DNA of 64,000 bases from Deltaproteobacteria bacterium (GTDB taxonomy: Bacteria; Desulfobacterota; DSM-4660; Desulfatiglandales; HGW-15). Every line of letters starts with the position of its first letter. Position 1 is the first letter of the stretch. The DNA lies in the NCBI GenBank assembly GCA_020060215.1, contig JAGVAP010000060.1, positions 1 to 64,000 of the forward strand, written 5' to 3'. Shown here one piece after another: positions 15,883 to 24,459 of the stretch. The notes under the pieces are model-generated. The model ran no database searches, was not told where the DNA came from, and was given only the letters and a program-made list of their open reading frames with translations. A program made the position numbers and the translations under genes.

Positions 15883-17331
15883 TCAGGTCCAGCGCTGGAT
15901 GACGACCTTGGTGTCCGTGAAGAACTGGAACACCTCTCTCCCGTGCCCTTTGATGTCCCCGAAGAAGGAGCCCTTCGCCCCTCCGAAAGGGAAGAACGAC
16001 ATGGGCGCCGCAATCCCCAGGTTGATGCCCATCATGCTCGCCACCGCGCGGTACTTGAACTCCCTGGCCGTTTTCCCGTTGGTCGTGTACAGGCACGCGG
16101 CATTGCCGTACTCGCTGTTCTCGATCAGCCTGAGTCCTTCATCGAAGTCCTTGACCCGGATGAGCGAAACAACCGGCCCGAAGATCTCTTCCCTGGCTAT
16201 GGTCATCTCCGGCTGGACCTCATCGAACACCGTCGGGCCGATGTAGAATCCGCCGGGGTAGCCCTCCACCTTGATGTTGCGGCCGTCCAGGACCAGCTTC
16301 GCCCCCTCCTGGATCCCCTTCTCGATATACCCAAGCACCTTCTCTTTATGCGCCCGCGAGACGACGGGGCCCATCTGGATCCCCTCTTCCAGCCCGTTCC
16401 CGACCTTCAGCGCCGCCGCGGCCCTGACGAACTTCTCTTTCAGCGCTTCGTACACCTCCCCCACCGCCACCAGCACCGAACCCGACAGGCACCTCTCCCC
16501 CGCGCATCCGTAGAACGAGGTGATCAGGGACGGCATCACTCGGTCCAGTTCCGCATCGGGCATCACCAGGACATAGTTCTTGGCCCCGCCGAGGGACTGC
16601 ACCCGCTTCCCGGTCTCCCCGCACGCCCTGTACACATAGCGGGCGGTGCTGCTCTGGCCGACAAAGGAGATCCCCTGGATGTCGGGATGGTAGAGCATCC
16701 GGTTCACCGCCTCCCTGGAGCCGTGGACCATGTTGATCACCCCCTCCGGGAACCCGCACTCATCGATCGCCTCGAAGATCCGGGTCTGGGTCATCGGGAC
16801 CTGCTCCGAAGGCTTCACGATGTAGGTGTTCCCGCAGACCACGGCATAGGGCAGGAACCACCACGGCACCATGGCCGGGAAGTTGAAAGGCGCGATCACC
16901 CCGAAGACCCCGATGGGCTGGCGTTCGGCCGTACAATCGATCCCGTGGGCGATATCTTCGAGGTTGTAGCCGGTCATCATGGTGGTGACCCCGGTCGCAT
17001 GTTCCACGTTTTCGATCATCCGGCGGACTTCACCTCTCGACTCGTCCAGCGTCTTCCCCTCTTCGGTCACCAGGATCCGGGCGATCTCCTCAAAGGCCCC
17101 TTCCAGGATCTCCTTCAACCGAAAGAAGTACCTGGCCCGGGTCAGCGGAGGCGTACATCGCCAGTCCCAGTAGGCCTCCTTGGCCGCAGCGACCGCCCTG
17201 TCGACCTCGCCCGCACTGGAGTACGGGACTTGGCCGATCTTCTCGCCCGTGGCCGGACACCAGACGTCCCCGAACTCCTTGGCCTCAGCATCCGTCCACT
17301 CGCCGTTGATGTAGTTCCTGAGCGCTTTCAT
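15883..17331 (-). CDS. mmsA: CoA-acylating methylmalonate-semialdehyde-type dehydrogenase
   Basis: NAD-dependent aldehyde dehydrogenase superfamily member of 482 residues. It carries the MMSDH signatures: FNFPAMVPWWFLPYA, SLGGAKNYVLVMPDA (where ordinary aldehyde dehydrogenases have ELGGK with a general-base Glu) and the catalytic Cys in YGCAGERCLSGS. Loss of that Glu is typical of the CoA-acylating subgroup, so it probably oxidises methylmalonate or malonate semialdehyde, or a relative, to an acyl-CoA. AAGGAGGG lies nine bases before the ATG. It sits 300 bases downstream of iorB on the same strand, consistent with amino-acid breakdown, but a hairpin repeat lies between them. Confidence 0.9.
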   Translation of the reverse strand: MKALRNYINGEWTDAEAKEFGDVWCPATGEKIGQVPYSSAGEVDRAVAAAKEAYWDWRCTPPLTRARYFFRLKEILEGAFEEIARILVTEEGKTLDESRGEVRRMIENVEHATGVTTMMTGYNLEDIAHGIDCTAERQPIGVFGVIAPFNFPAMVPWWFLPYAVVCGNTYIVKPSEQVPMTQTRIFEAIDECGFPEGVINMVHGSREAVNRMLYHPDIQGISFVGQSSTARYVYRACGETGKRVQSLGGAKNYVLVMPDAELDRVMPSLITSFYGCAGERCLSGSVLVAVGEVYEALKEKFVRAAAALKVGNGLEEGIQMGPVVSRAHKEKVLGYIEKGIQEGAKLVLDGRNIKVEGYPGGFYIGPTVFDEVQPEMTIAREEIFGPVVSLIRVKDFDEGLRLIENSEYGNAACLYTTNGKTAREFKYRAVASMMGINLGIAAPMSFFPFGGAKGSFFGDIKGHGREVFQFFTDTKVVIQRWT

Positions 17332-17359
17332 CAGCAGATTCCCTCCTTGGTTAATGCCT

Positions 17360-17491
17360 GGTCACTTCTTTTCCCCCAACGTCATGACGCTATTCCCGAG
17401 CATAAGAATATCCTTTCTGCGCCCGTAGATCAAGGCATCCGCGCGCATCCGGAAAAACAGAAAGGGCCCGGCCCCGACAAGAGAAGTGACC
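17360..17491. repeat. 10-bp inverted repeat in the iorB-mmsA spacer
   Basis: GGTCACTTCT (17360-17369) and its exact complement AGAAGTGACC (17482-17491) face each other across 112 bases. The right copy abuts the palindromic element that starts at 17492. It may be the remnant border of an inserted element, which is an inference. Confidence 0.45.
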
Positions 17492-17559
17492 CCACGAAGA
17501 CACGAAGACACAAAGGCCTGATGGAAGCGTTCGGACCTTTGTGTCTTTGTGTCTTGTGG
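17492..17559. repeat. Palindromic 8-bp-unit element, copy 1
   Basis: A 25-base left arm (17492-17516, beginning CCACGAAGACACGAAG) and a 24-base right arm (17536-17559, ending CTTGTGG) are near-perfect complements with a 19-base loop. Each arm is built of 8-base units such as CACGAAGA. Related palindromes occur at 36155-36218, 56856-56910 and, decayed, at 41690-41722. Confidence 0.75.
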
Positions 17560-17631
17560 CAGGATTCTCTTGCAGGACCGGGCACCGTTTCATTAGGCCG
17601 ACGGCCGCCCGACCGATTGGGACCGGTCTTC

Positions 17632-18228
17632 CTACATCTGCGCGGCCGCCGCCTTCTTGCCCAGGTCGAAGGCCTTCAGATTGCTCTCGAGAAACGCCTT
17701 CTTGGTGGAAGAGGAGATCGTCTCCTTCATCTTCTCCTCGGTGACCGGAACACCCTTTGCGCCGAACAAGGCCCCCAGCATGACCATGTTGAGGGAAAGG
17801 GGATTGCCCGCCTCTTCGGCAAGATCGTTTCCCCGAACCGCGATCACCTTGCCCACCTTGCCGGGCAGTTTGGCCAGAAAATCATCCACGGCAGGATACT
17901 TGCCCTGGCCCACCGCAACCGTGAAGGGGGGCAGGGGCTGCGCATTGCTGATCACCAGGCTCTTGCCGTGGCACTTCCCGATGATCCTCATGGTCTCCAG
18001 GGGCTCGAAGCTCACCAGGATGTCGGCCTCGCCGGGAGAGACGATGGGGCTCGTCACCTCTCCCATCAGGACGGCCGATTCGACCACGCCGCCCCTCTGC
18101 GCCATTCCGTGGATCTCGCTCACCACCACGGGGATCCCCATGGAAAGGGCGGCCTGTCCCAGAAGGTTGGACGCCAGCAGATTGCCCTGGCCACCGACCC
18201 CCACGAAAATGCATCTCTTTGTCTCCAT
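17632..18228 (-). CDS. iorB: Indolepyruvate:ferredoxin oxidoreductase, beta subunit
   Basis: The 198-residue gamma-like catalytic domain of a 2-oxoacid:ferredoxin oxidoreductase. The N-terminal IFVGVGGQGNLLASNLLGQAA and SEIHGMAQRGGVVESAVLMG blocks are the family signature. With IorA it oxidatively decarboxylates aryl pyruvates from aromatic amino acids to aryl-acetyl-CoA, passing electrons to ferredoxin; this is an oxygen-sensitive anaerobic reaction. It starts 12 bases after iorA with a GGGAGGG site, indicating an operon. Confidence 0.95.
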   Translation of the reverse strand: METKRCIFVGVGGQGNLLASNLLGQAALSMGIPVVVSEIHGMAQRGGVVESAVLMGEVTSPIVSPGEADILVSFEPLETMRIIGKCHGKSLVISNAQPLPPFTVAVGQGKYPAVDDFLAKLPGKVGKVIAVRGNDLAEEAGNPLSLNMVMLGALFGAKGVPVTEEKMKETISSSTKKAFLESNLKAFDLGKKAAAAQM

Positions 18229-18240
18229 GTTCCCTCCCTC

Positions 18241-20091
18241 CTATGCTTTCACCGGCGTGATGGCGTTCTCAGGACAGACCTGCGCGCAGACCGAGCACCC
18301 GATGCACAGGTTCTTGTTGATGGCCACCTTCTCCCCGTCCAGGTACATGGCAGGACAGGCAAGCTGGTTGATGCAGTCCCGATGGTTCTTGCACTTGGCC
18401 GGATTGATGGTGAAAGGTTTCGCCTTTCTGCCCTTCCCGGCCGCCCTTGCATACAGGGGGCAGATCTCCTTGGAGATGATCACGGAGATGCCGTCATACT
18501 GCAGGGATGCCTTCACGGCCTCGATGGTCTTCTTCAGGTTGAAGGGCTTCACCACATGCACGTCCTGGACCCCGCAGCCCCTCACCACGGACTCGATGGA
18601 GATCTGCGGCAGGTCCACGCCGAGGGGGGTGGCATCCATGCCGGGATGGGGCTGATGCCCGGTCATGGCCGTGGTCTCGTTGTCGAGGACGACCAGGGTG
18701 AACTTGTGCTTGTTGTGCACCGCGTTGACCAGCCCCGTGATCCCCGAGTGGAAGAAGGTGGAGTCGCCGATGAAGGCGGCGACCTTCTGGTCCGTGGATC
18801 GGGAGAACCCGCAGGAGGAGCTGACCGAGGAACCCATGCAGATGACGAAATCCGCCATGGAGATGGGGGGCAGGACCCCCAGGGTGTAACAGCCGATGTC
18901 GGTCGGGTAGATCGCGTCGGCGCCGTAGACCTGCTTCATGGAATGATACGTCGCCCTGTGGGGGCATCCCGGACAGAGAGTGGGCGGGCGATTGGGCAGC
19001 GCGGGAAGGTCGGAGGTGTCCACCGGCGTTTTCCATGCGTAATCCACCCCGAAGAACTTGGACACCGCCTCCCTGACCATTCGCGGATCGTACTCGTACA
19101 GCCGCGAGAGCCTGCCGATCCCCTTCCCCTTGATCGAAATGGTGATCCCGTTCTCCTGGGCCATGGACCGGATCTCGTTCTCGAAGATGGGCTCGAGCTC
19201 CTCCACTACCAGGACCTTGTCGACCTGCTTCAGGAAGCGGATGATCAGCTCCTTCGGCATGGGCCACGAGAACCCCAGGCTCAGGAAGGAGACCTTGTCC
19301 CTGATCTTGAGATCGGTTATGGCGTCCCACGCATAATCCACGGCCACGCCGTTGGCCACGATGCCCCATTTGCCGTTTCCCCTGATCGCGTTGTAGGTCG
19401 ACTTTTCGGTGATGGCCAGGGCCCGTTCATACTTATCCAGGAGCACCTTGTGGAGGTTCCTGGAGACCGCCGGCACGGTCACGAAGCGGAAGGGGTCCTT
19501 CTTGAAGAATCCTTTGACCTTTCGCGGTCTCAGCTCCCCCAGCTTGACGGACCCCCGGATGTGCGCCAGCCGGGTCGTTGTCCTCACGATGACCGGGACC
19601 TCCAACTGCTCGGAAAGATCGAAGGCGTAGACGATGATATCCTTCATCTCCTGGGTGTTGGTCGGTTCCAGCATGGGCAGGCCCGAGAGCCTGGCGTAAT
19701 AGCGGTTGTCCTGCTCGTTCTGGCTGGAGAAGAGGGAAGGATCGTCCGCATTGATCACGACCATCCCCCCTTTTACGCCCGTGTACGCGAGGGTCATCAG
19801 GGGGTCGGCAGCCACGTTCAATCCCACGTGCTTCATCGTGACCATGGTCCGCACTCCGCTGACGGCCGCACCGGCGCCGACCTCCAGGGCCACCTTTTCG
19901 TTCGTCGAATACTCGAAATAGAGATCCGTTTCCTTGCTGATCGCGAAGAACTGCTCTGGGATTTCCGACGAGGGTGTCCCAGGATAGCAGGTCGCAAAGC
20001 CCACACCGGCCTCGAGGGCACCCCGGGCTATGGCCTCATTGCCCAGAAGGAGCATCTCCTTGCCAGGAGCATCTTCGAGTAACTTGTGCAT
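18241..20091 (-). CDS. iorA: Indolepyruvate:ferredoxin oxidoreductase, alpha subunit
   Basis: The 616-residue subunit holding the pyrimidine and thiamine-diphosphate domains plus a C-terminal two-cluster ferredoxin domain. The N-terminal GNEAIARGALEAGVGFATCYPGTPSSEIPE and the TPP region (YPTDIGCYTLG, GDSTFFHSGITGLVNAVHN) are clear. The last cluster is standard (C596, C599, C602, C606). The first reads C567-x2-H570-x2-C573-x5-C579-P, so a histidine replaces the second cysteine of the usual motif. GAGGGG precedes the ATG. The acyl-CoA synthetase 27 bases upstream probably acts with it. Confidence 0.96.
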   Translation of the reverse strand: MHKLLEDAPGKEMLLLGNEAIARGALEAGVGFATCYPGTPSSEIPEQFFAISKETDLYFEYSTNEKVALEVGAGAAVSGVRTMVTMKHVGLNVAADPLMTLAYTGVKGGMVVINADDPSLFSSQNEQDNRYYARLSGLPMLEPTNTQEMKDIIVYAFDLSEQLEVPVIVRTTTRLAHIRGSVKLGELRPRKVKGFFKKDPFRFVTVPAVSRNLHKVLLDKYERALAITEKSTYNAIRGNGKWGIVANGVAVDYAWDAITDLKIRDKVSFLSLGFSWPMPKELIIRFLKQVDKVLVVEELEPIFENEIRSMAQENGITISIKGKGIGRLSRLYEYDPRMVREAVSKFFGVDYAWKTPVDTSDLPALPNRPPTLCPGCPHRATYHSMKQVYGADAIYPTDIGCYTLGVLPPISMADFVICMGSSVSSSCGFSRSTDQKVAAFIGDSTFFHSGITGLVNAVHNKHKFTLVVLDNETTAMTGHQPHPGMDATPLGVDLPQISIESVVRGCGVQDVHVVKPFNLKKTIEAVKASLQYDGISVIISKEICPLYARAAGKGRKAKPFTINPAKCKNHRDCINQLACPAMYLDGEKVAINKNLCIGCSVCAQVCPENAITPVKA

Positions 20092-20118
20092 CTTCCCCTC
20101 CTCTAAGTATGATCTGGA

Positions 20119-21690
20119 TTACAGTTTGAAGCTTTGGGAGAATCCGGCGTACTTCTTACGCAGCTTCGGCTTCTCGATCTTGCCGGTCGGGTTCCGAGGC
20201 ACATCGTCGAAGAAGATCTTCCTCGGCCTCTTGTACTTCGGCAGTCCCTCACAATACCGGTTCACGTCGCCCTCCGACATCTCCTTCCCGGGCTTTACCT
20301 TGATGATGGCCGCCACGATCTCTCCCAGACGCTCGTCCGGGATCCCGATCACGCCCGCATCCTGGATCGATCCATGGGCCATCAGAAAATCCTCGATCTC
20401 CACGGGGAAGATGTTTTCTCCGCCGGTGATGATGATGTCCTTCTTCCGGTCCACGAGCCAGATGAACCCGTCCTTGTCCACCTTGGCCATGTCCCCGGTC
20501 ATCAGCCACCCGTCCACGAGCGCGGAGCGGGTAGCCTCCGGATTCTTGTAATACTCCTTCATGATCCCCGGGCCCTTGACCGCCAACTCCCCCGGCTGCC
20601 CCTCCGGCACCGGATGGTAGCGATCGTCAATCACCTTGAACTCCCAGTCGAACCCGGGCCGTCCGATGGAGCCCACCTTGTGAAGGTTCTCGATCCCCAG
20701 ATGCACGCACCCCGGGCCCGTGGACTCGCTCAGGCCGTAGTTGGTGTCGTATTCGTGGTGGGGGAACACCTTCTTCCAGTTCTGGATGAGGCTGGGCGGC
20801 ACAGGCTGGGCCCCGATATGGATAAGCCTCCACTGATCCAGCCTGTAGTCCTTCAGCTTCACTGTGCCGTTCTCGATGGCGATCAGGATGTCCTGGGCCC
20901 ACGGGACCAGCAGAAACACGACCGTCGCCTGCTCCTCCGACATGGCCTCCAGGATCCATTCGGGCCTGACCCCTTTCAAGAGAACGCCCTTGGCGCCGAC
21001 AATGAAATTGCCGAACCAGTGCATCTTCGAGCCGGTATGATAGAGCGGCGGGATGCAGAGGAAGTTGTCCCGGTGGGTCTGGTTGTGGTGGCGGTTCTCC
21101 GTGATGCAGGCGGATTCAAGGTTCCTTTGCGTGAGCAGGATGGGCTTGGGCCTGCCGGTCGTTCCCGAGGTGAAATACAGCGCAGCATCGTCCAGGAGCC
21201 CGACGGGGACATCGGGCGGTGTGGAGGCGGCACCCCGGATGAAGTCGCCGAAAGGCTCGGCGTAACGGGGAAGCAGCTTGTCCGGGCCCAGGTAGATGAA
21301 GTTTTCGAGCTGATTCAGATCGGGTTTGATCGCATCGATCCGCTCGACGAACTCTTCTCCGAAGAGGATGGTCTTCGCCTCGGCGATCTCGGTGCAATAC
21401 CGGATGTCCTCCGCCGTGAAGCGGAAGTTCAGGGGCACCGCCCAGGCGCCTGTCCGGAGGATGCCGAAATAGGCGGGGAGCCATTCAAGGCAGTTCATCA
21501 TCAGATGGATGACCTTGTCCCCCTTCCGGACCCCTCTCGCGATCAGTCCGTTGGCGACCTTGTTGGCGGCCTCATCGAACTCTTTCCAGGTGATGGACCT
21601 GCGGGTCCGGGTCGCCCCATCTCGCTCCACCAGGGCCGGTTCGTTCCCATACATCCTCGCGTTGCGCGCCAGAATCTCCCCGATGATCAT
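20119..21690 (-). CDS. AMP-forming acyl-CoA synthetase
   Basis: A 523-residue class I adenylate-forming enzyme that activates a carboxylic acid with ATP and CoA. The motifs are YFTSGTTGRPKPILLTQ (P-loop, near 180), YGLSESTGPG (A5), TGDMAKVDKDGF (A7), DRKKDIIITGGENIFP (A8) and the catalytic lysine region NPTGKIEKPKLR near the end. Substrate cannot be read from sequence. As first gene before iorA-iorB, an aryl- or branched-chain acid is a reasonable guess, since IOR clusters often carry such ligases. A promoter-like sequence lies 38 bases upstream. Confidence 0.93.
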   Translation of the reverse strand: MIIGEILARNARMYGNEPALVERDGATRTRRSITWKEFDEAANKVANGLIARGVRKGDKVIHLMMNCLEWLPAYFGILRTGAWAVPLNFRFTAEDIRYCTEIAEAKTILFGEEFVERIDAIKPDLNQLENFIYLGPDKLLPRYAEPFGDFIRGAASTPPDVPVGLLDDAALYFTSGTTGRPKPILLTQRNLESACITENRHHNQTHRDNFLCIPPLYHTGSKMHWFGNFIVGAKGVLLKGVRPEWILEAMSEEQATVVFLLVPWAQDILIAIENGTVKLKDYRLDQWRLIHIGAQPVPPSLIQNWKKVFPHHEYDTNYGLSESTGPGCVHLGIENLHKVGSIGRPGFDWEFKVIDDRYHPVPEGQPGELAVKGPGIMKEYYKNPEATRSALVDGWLMTGDMAKVDKDGFIWLVDRKKDIIITGGENIFPVEIEDFLMAHGSIQDAGVIGIPDERLGEIVAAIIKVKPGKEMSEGDVNRYCEGLPKYKRPRKIFFDDVPRNPTGKIEKPKLRKKYAGFSQSFKL

Positions 21691-21727
21691 AGCCGCCCCC
21701 CGAAAGCTAGATTTTAGCTATAAAGGG

Positions 21728-21756
21728 AACCTAGAGGATGCACTGTGTATTGTCAA
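21728..21756 (-). promoter_or_regulatory. Sigma-70-type promoter for the acyl-CoA synthetase-ior operon
   Basis: On the minus strand a perfect TTGACA (21756-21751), a 17-base spacer and a weak TAGGTT (21733-21728) precede the acyl-CoA synthetase start at 21690. The spacer is one of the few AT-rich stretches here. Confidence 0.5.
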
Positions 21757-21825
21757 GCAAAATAGAGGCTTCAGGCCCCCGGGGGTTGAAGCGTCATCGG
21801 ATTCGCCGGTGTCCTTCTGTCGCAT

Positions 21826-22524
21826 TCACGAAAGGTCTTCGATTTGGGCCTGAACCATCGGGAGGAATGGGGAGTCTTTGTACTTGGCGGCGAATTCCTT
21901 CAGCGTCTCCTTGGATTTTTCCATCTGCCCCGTCTGCCGGTAGACTCTGGCCAGGTTCACCGCGGCAAGCTGGCTGGACGGGCCGTCAGGCCCGGATGTG
22001 ATCCGCCGCAGCATCTCCAGGGCATTTTGCATGTCCCCGGTCGCCTCATAGCTGCCGGCAAGGGCGAGCATGGCAAACGACCGGTAGGGGCCATCGCCGG
22101 ACGCTTTTTCCAGGAACTGCGTGTACAGAGGGATCGCCTCTGCGTACTTCTTCTCCATGAACTTGAGATGCGCCAGTTCCGGGTAGGCCAGGCGGCCTGC
22201 GTCGGAACGGCCGTACTCCTCAATGACCTTTCTGAAGGCTTCCTCGACCGCCTTGAGTTTCTCAGGATCCTGAGGGTTTGAATAGAGGCTCCGCTCCAGT
22301 GCGTAAAAGCCCTCGTTGTAGGCGGCCTGGCCTTTCCTTTCCACATGGCCAAGGTAGGCATTGACGCCCACATAGACCAGCACGAGGGCCACCATCACGA
22401 GCCCCGCAGCCTGAAAAGCCTTTGCATGCTCCCGTATGTACAGCATCGCGCGGGCGGAAAAGGTCAGAAATTCATCATCCGGCTTGAGGAGCTCTTTGCG
22501 CCTGATCTTCTTGCCTGGTGTCAT
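21826..22524 (-). CDS. YfgM-like membrane-anchored TPR protein
   Basis: A 232-residue protein with one N-terminal membrane segment (about residues 42-60, AAGLVMVALVLVYVGVNAYLG) and a periplasmic domain of TPR-like helical repeats (EEYGRSDAGRLAYPELAHLKFMEKKYAEAI onward). ATG at 22524 is chosen for the GGAG six bases upstream; in-frame ATGs at 22557 and 22575 lack one. The architecture matches the YfgM/ancillary SecYEG translocon family. It stands alone, divergent from dedA. Confidence 0.85.
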   Translation of the reverse strand: MTPGKKIRRKELLKPDDEFLTFSARAMLYIREHAKAFQAAGLVMVALVLVYVGVNAYLGHVERKGQAAYNEGFYALERSLYSNPQDPEKLKAVEEAFRKVIEEYGRSDAGRLAYPELAHLKFMEKKYAEAIPLYTQFLEKASGDGPYRSFAMLALAGSYEATGDMQNALEMLRRITSGPDGPSSQLAAVNLARVYRQTGQMEKSKETLKEFAAKYKDSPFLPMVQAQIEDLS

Positions 22525-22711
22525 TCGATTCTCCGTGGTGAATTCGGTGCTTTTCATTGGTGACAAAAAAGGCAAGTCAAGTCAAGGCAAAAAGAGGTTC
22601 AAGTGTGGGAGGTTAGGGGGGGGAGGAGGCAAAAACACGGTTGTATTTCTCCTCAAGAACCCGTAATGTGACCCTTCGACCATCTACCAACCCTACTGGC
22701 TCCCGGAAGAA

Positions 22712-23353
22712 ATGACCTACACTGAGCAGTTTCTGGAATTCCTCCACTCGGTACCCGATCCTCTGGCATACCTGCTTCTCGGGTTGAGCTCCTTTGTGGA
22801 GAACGTCATCCCCCCCATTCCAGGGGACACCATCACGGCATTCGGCGCATTCCTCGTGGGGATCGGCAAGCTCAGCTTCTTCGGTGTCTATGCCACCACG
22901 ACCTTCGGAAGCCTGCTGGGATTCCTGTCCCTCTTCAAGATCGGGGGATGGCTGGGAAGGCGGTTTTTCCTCGAAAAGGACTACCGGTTCTTCAGGGCAA
23001 CCGCCATTCTCAAGGCCGAGCGCTGGTTCCAGAAATACGGGTACCTGTTGATCGCCGTGAACCGGTTTCTGCCCGGGGCCCGCTCCGCCGTAGCGGTGGC
23101 GGGGGGGATCTGCAAACTGAAGGGGATCCGGGTCGCGCTCCTTGCCCTCCTCAGTTCTGCGCTCTGGAACCTGGTCTGGGTCCTGACCGGGTACATGCTG
23201 GGCACCAACCGGTCGGCGGTAAAAGCCGTGCTTTCCGGGGTCATGATGAAGATCCACCTCTCCGTCCTGGTCGCCGCAGCCGCGGTGGTCGTCATCCTCC
23301 TCTGGAGGCGGCGTTTCCTCGCCCGAAGGAGGGAGTCCCAAAAGCCGCTTTGA
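22712..23353 (+). CDS. DedA family membrane protein
   Basis: A 213-residue polytopic membrane protein of the DedA/SNARE-associated family, implicated in lipid-carrier transport and envelope homeostasis. Visible signatures are the glycine/proline-rich SFVENVIPPIPGDTITAFGAFL near 30-51, FLEKDYRFFR, and the conserved AVNRFLPGARSAVAVAGG near 116-133, which includes the key arginines. The C-terminus ends in an Arg-rich cytoplasmic tail. It has its own GGAAG site and is divergent from the YfgM-like gene. Confidence 0.93.
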   Translation: MTYTEQFLEFLHSVPDPLAYLLLGLSSFVENVIPPIPGDTITAFGAFLVGIGKLSFFGVYATTTFGSLLGFLSLFKIGGWLGRRFFLEKDYRFFRATAILKAERWFQKYGYLLIAVNRFLPGARSAVAVAGGICKLKGIRVALLALLSSALWNLVWVLTGYMLGTNRSAVKAVLSGVMMKIHLSVLVAAAAVVVILLWRRRFLARRRESQKPL

Positions 23354-23427
23354 AATCCTTGGGACCTGAGTTCACTTGTTTGTTTTTCACGGGGCGAAGA
23401 TGTTAGCGCTTTTATTTTTCAGCGCGG

Positions 23428-23439
23428 ATGATATATCAT
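23428..23439. promoter_or_regulatory. 12-bp perfect palindrome upstream of moaA
   Basis: ATGATATATCAT (23428-23439) is a perfect palindrome in an AT-rich spacer 33 bases before moaA. It could be an operator or include a -10 element (TATCAT). No molybdenum-cofactor riboswitch fold is apparent. Confidence 0.35.
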
Positions 23440-23472
23440 ATGTGACCTAATGACCCGTCGAAGGTTGGACCC

Positions 23473-24459
23473 ATGGCAGGACAGGCTGAAGACACACGAG
23501 AAATCAATTATCTCCGTATCTCCATCACCGACCGATGCAATCTGCGCTGCATCTACTGCATGGGCGAGGACGGACTCCATTTCATCCCTCATCAGGAAGT
23601 GCTTTCTTATGAAGAGATCCTTCACATCGTCAGGGTCTCCACTCGCGCGGGCATCCGGAAGGTCCGGCTGACCGGCGGGGAGCCTCTGGTCCGGAAAGGG
23701 TTCATCCCCTTTCTCGAAAGGCTCTCCGACATCCACGAACTCGACGAGATCACGCTCACCACCAACGGCGTTCTACTGGAAGAGTTCGCGCAGGACATCC
23801 GAAACTGCGGCATCTGCAGGTTGAATATCAGCCTAGATTCCCTTCAGCCCGATCGTTTCCGCATGATCACGAGACGGGACTGCTTCGAGAGGACCATGGC
23901 CGGGATCAGGGCTGCCGAACGGGTCGGCTTCGATCCAATCAAGATCAACGTGGTGGCGATCAGGGGGGCGAACGATGACGAGCTCATCGATTTCGCGAGG
24001 CTCACCCTGGCCAAGCCCTACCACATCCGGTTCATCGAATATATGCCGATCGGGAAATCCAACGGATGGAAGCGGGAGAAGTTCATCTCCACGGAGGAGA
24101 TCCAGGAAAGACTCCGGTCACTCGGTCCCCTTCGATCCTTGCCGAATCATCGGCTGGACGGGCCGGCTTCCAGGTACAAGATCGACGGGGCAGTGGGAGA
24201 GATCGGATTCATCAGCGCATTGAGCAATCACTTCTGCGACCGGTGCAACCGACTCCGCCTGACCGCGGAGGGGCACCTGAGGGGATGTCTCTTTTCAGAC
24301 GCCGAGATCGACGTCAAGGCGCCGCTGCGCGAAGGCCGCCCCGATTCCGAACTCCTGGAACTGCTCCGCCTCGCCATCAAGAACAAGCCCAAGGACCACG
24401 GCGCAATCGAAACCAATCCCAGGAAATGCGTGAGGCCCATGTCGGCCATCGGGGGTTGA
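23473..24459 (+). CDS. moaA: GTP 3',8-cyclase (molybdenum cofactor biosynthesis)
   Basis: Radical-SAM enzyme that starts molybdopterin synthesis by converting GTP to 3',8-cyclo-7,8-dihydro-GTP. The 328-residue protein has the radical-SAM C-x3-C-x2-C at 22-26-29 (DRCNLRCIYC), the LTGGEPLVRKG motif near 64-74, the C-terminal second cluster (FCDRCNRLRLTAEGHLRGC) and the terminal Gly-Gly. Its stop codon abuts the opposing gene's stop to form TGATCA. No other moa gene is adjacent. Confidence 0.97.
   Translation: MAGQAEDTREINYLRISITDRCNLRCIYCMGEDGLHFIPHQEVLSYEEILHIVRVSTRAGIRKVRLTGGEPLVRKGFIPFLERLSDIHELDEITLTTNGVLLEEFAQDIRNCGICRLNISLDSLQPDRFRMITRRDCFERTMAGIRAAERVGFDPIKINVVAIRGANDDELIDFARLTLAKPYHIRFIEYMPIGKSNGWKREKFISTEEIQERLRSLGPLRSLPNHRLDGPASRYKIDGAVGEIGFISALSNHFCDRCNRLRLTAEGHLRGCLFSDAEIDVKAPLREGRPDSELLELLRLAIKNKPKDHGAIETNPRKCVRPMSAIGG

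Noticed and set aside
15760..20082. A 1440-codon open frame on the plus strand
   Set aside because: It runs antisense to mmsA, iorB and iorA, whose proteins have full family motifs. The translation is low-complexity His/Arg/Gly/Pro, as expected from the reverse strand of GC-rich genes.
23360..23472. A molybdenum-cofactor riboswitch before moaA
   Set aside because: The leader is short and AT-rich, with only a 12-bp palindrome; no multi-stem fold is visible.
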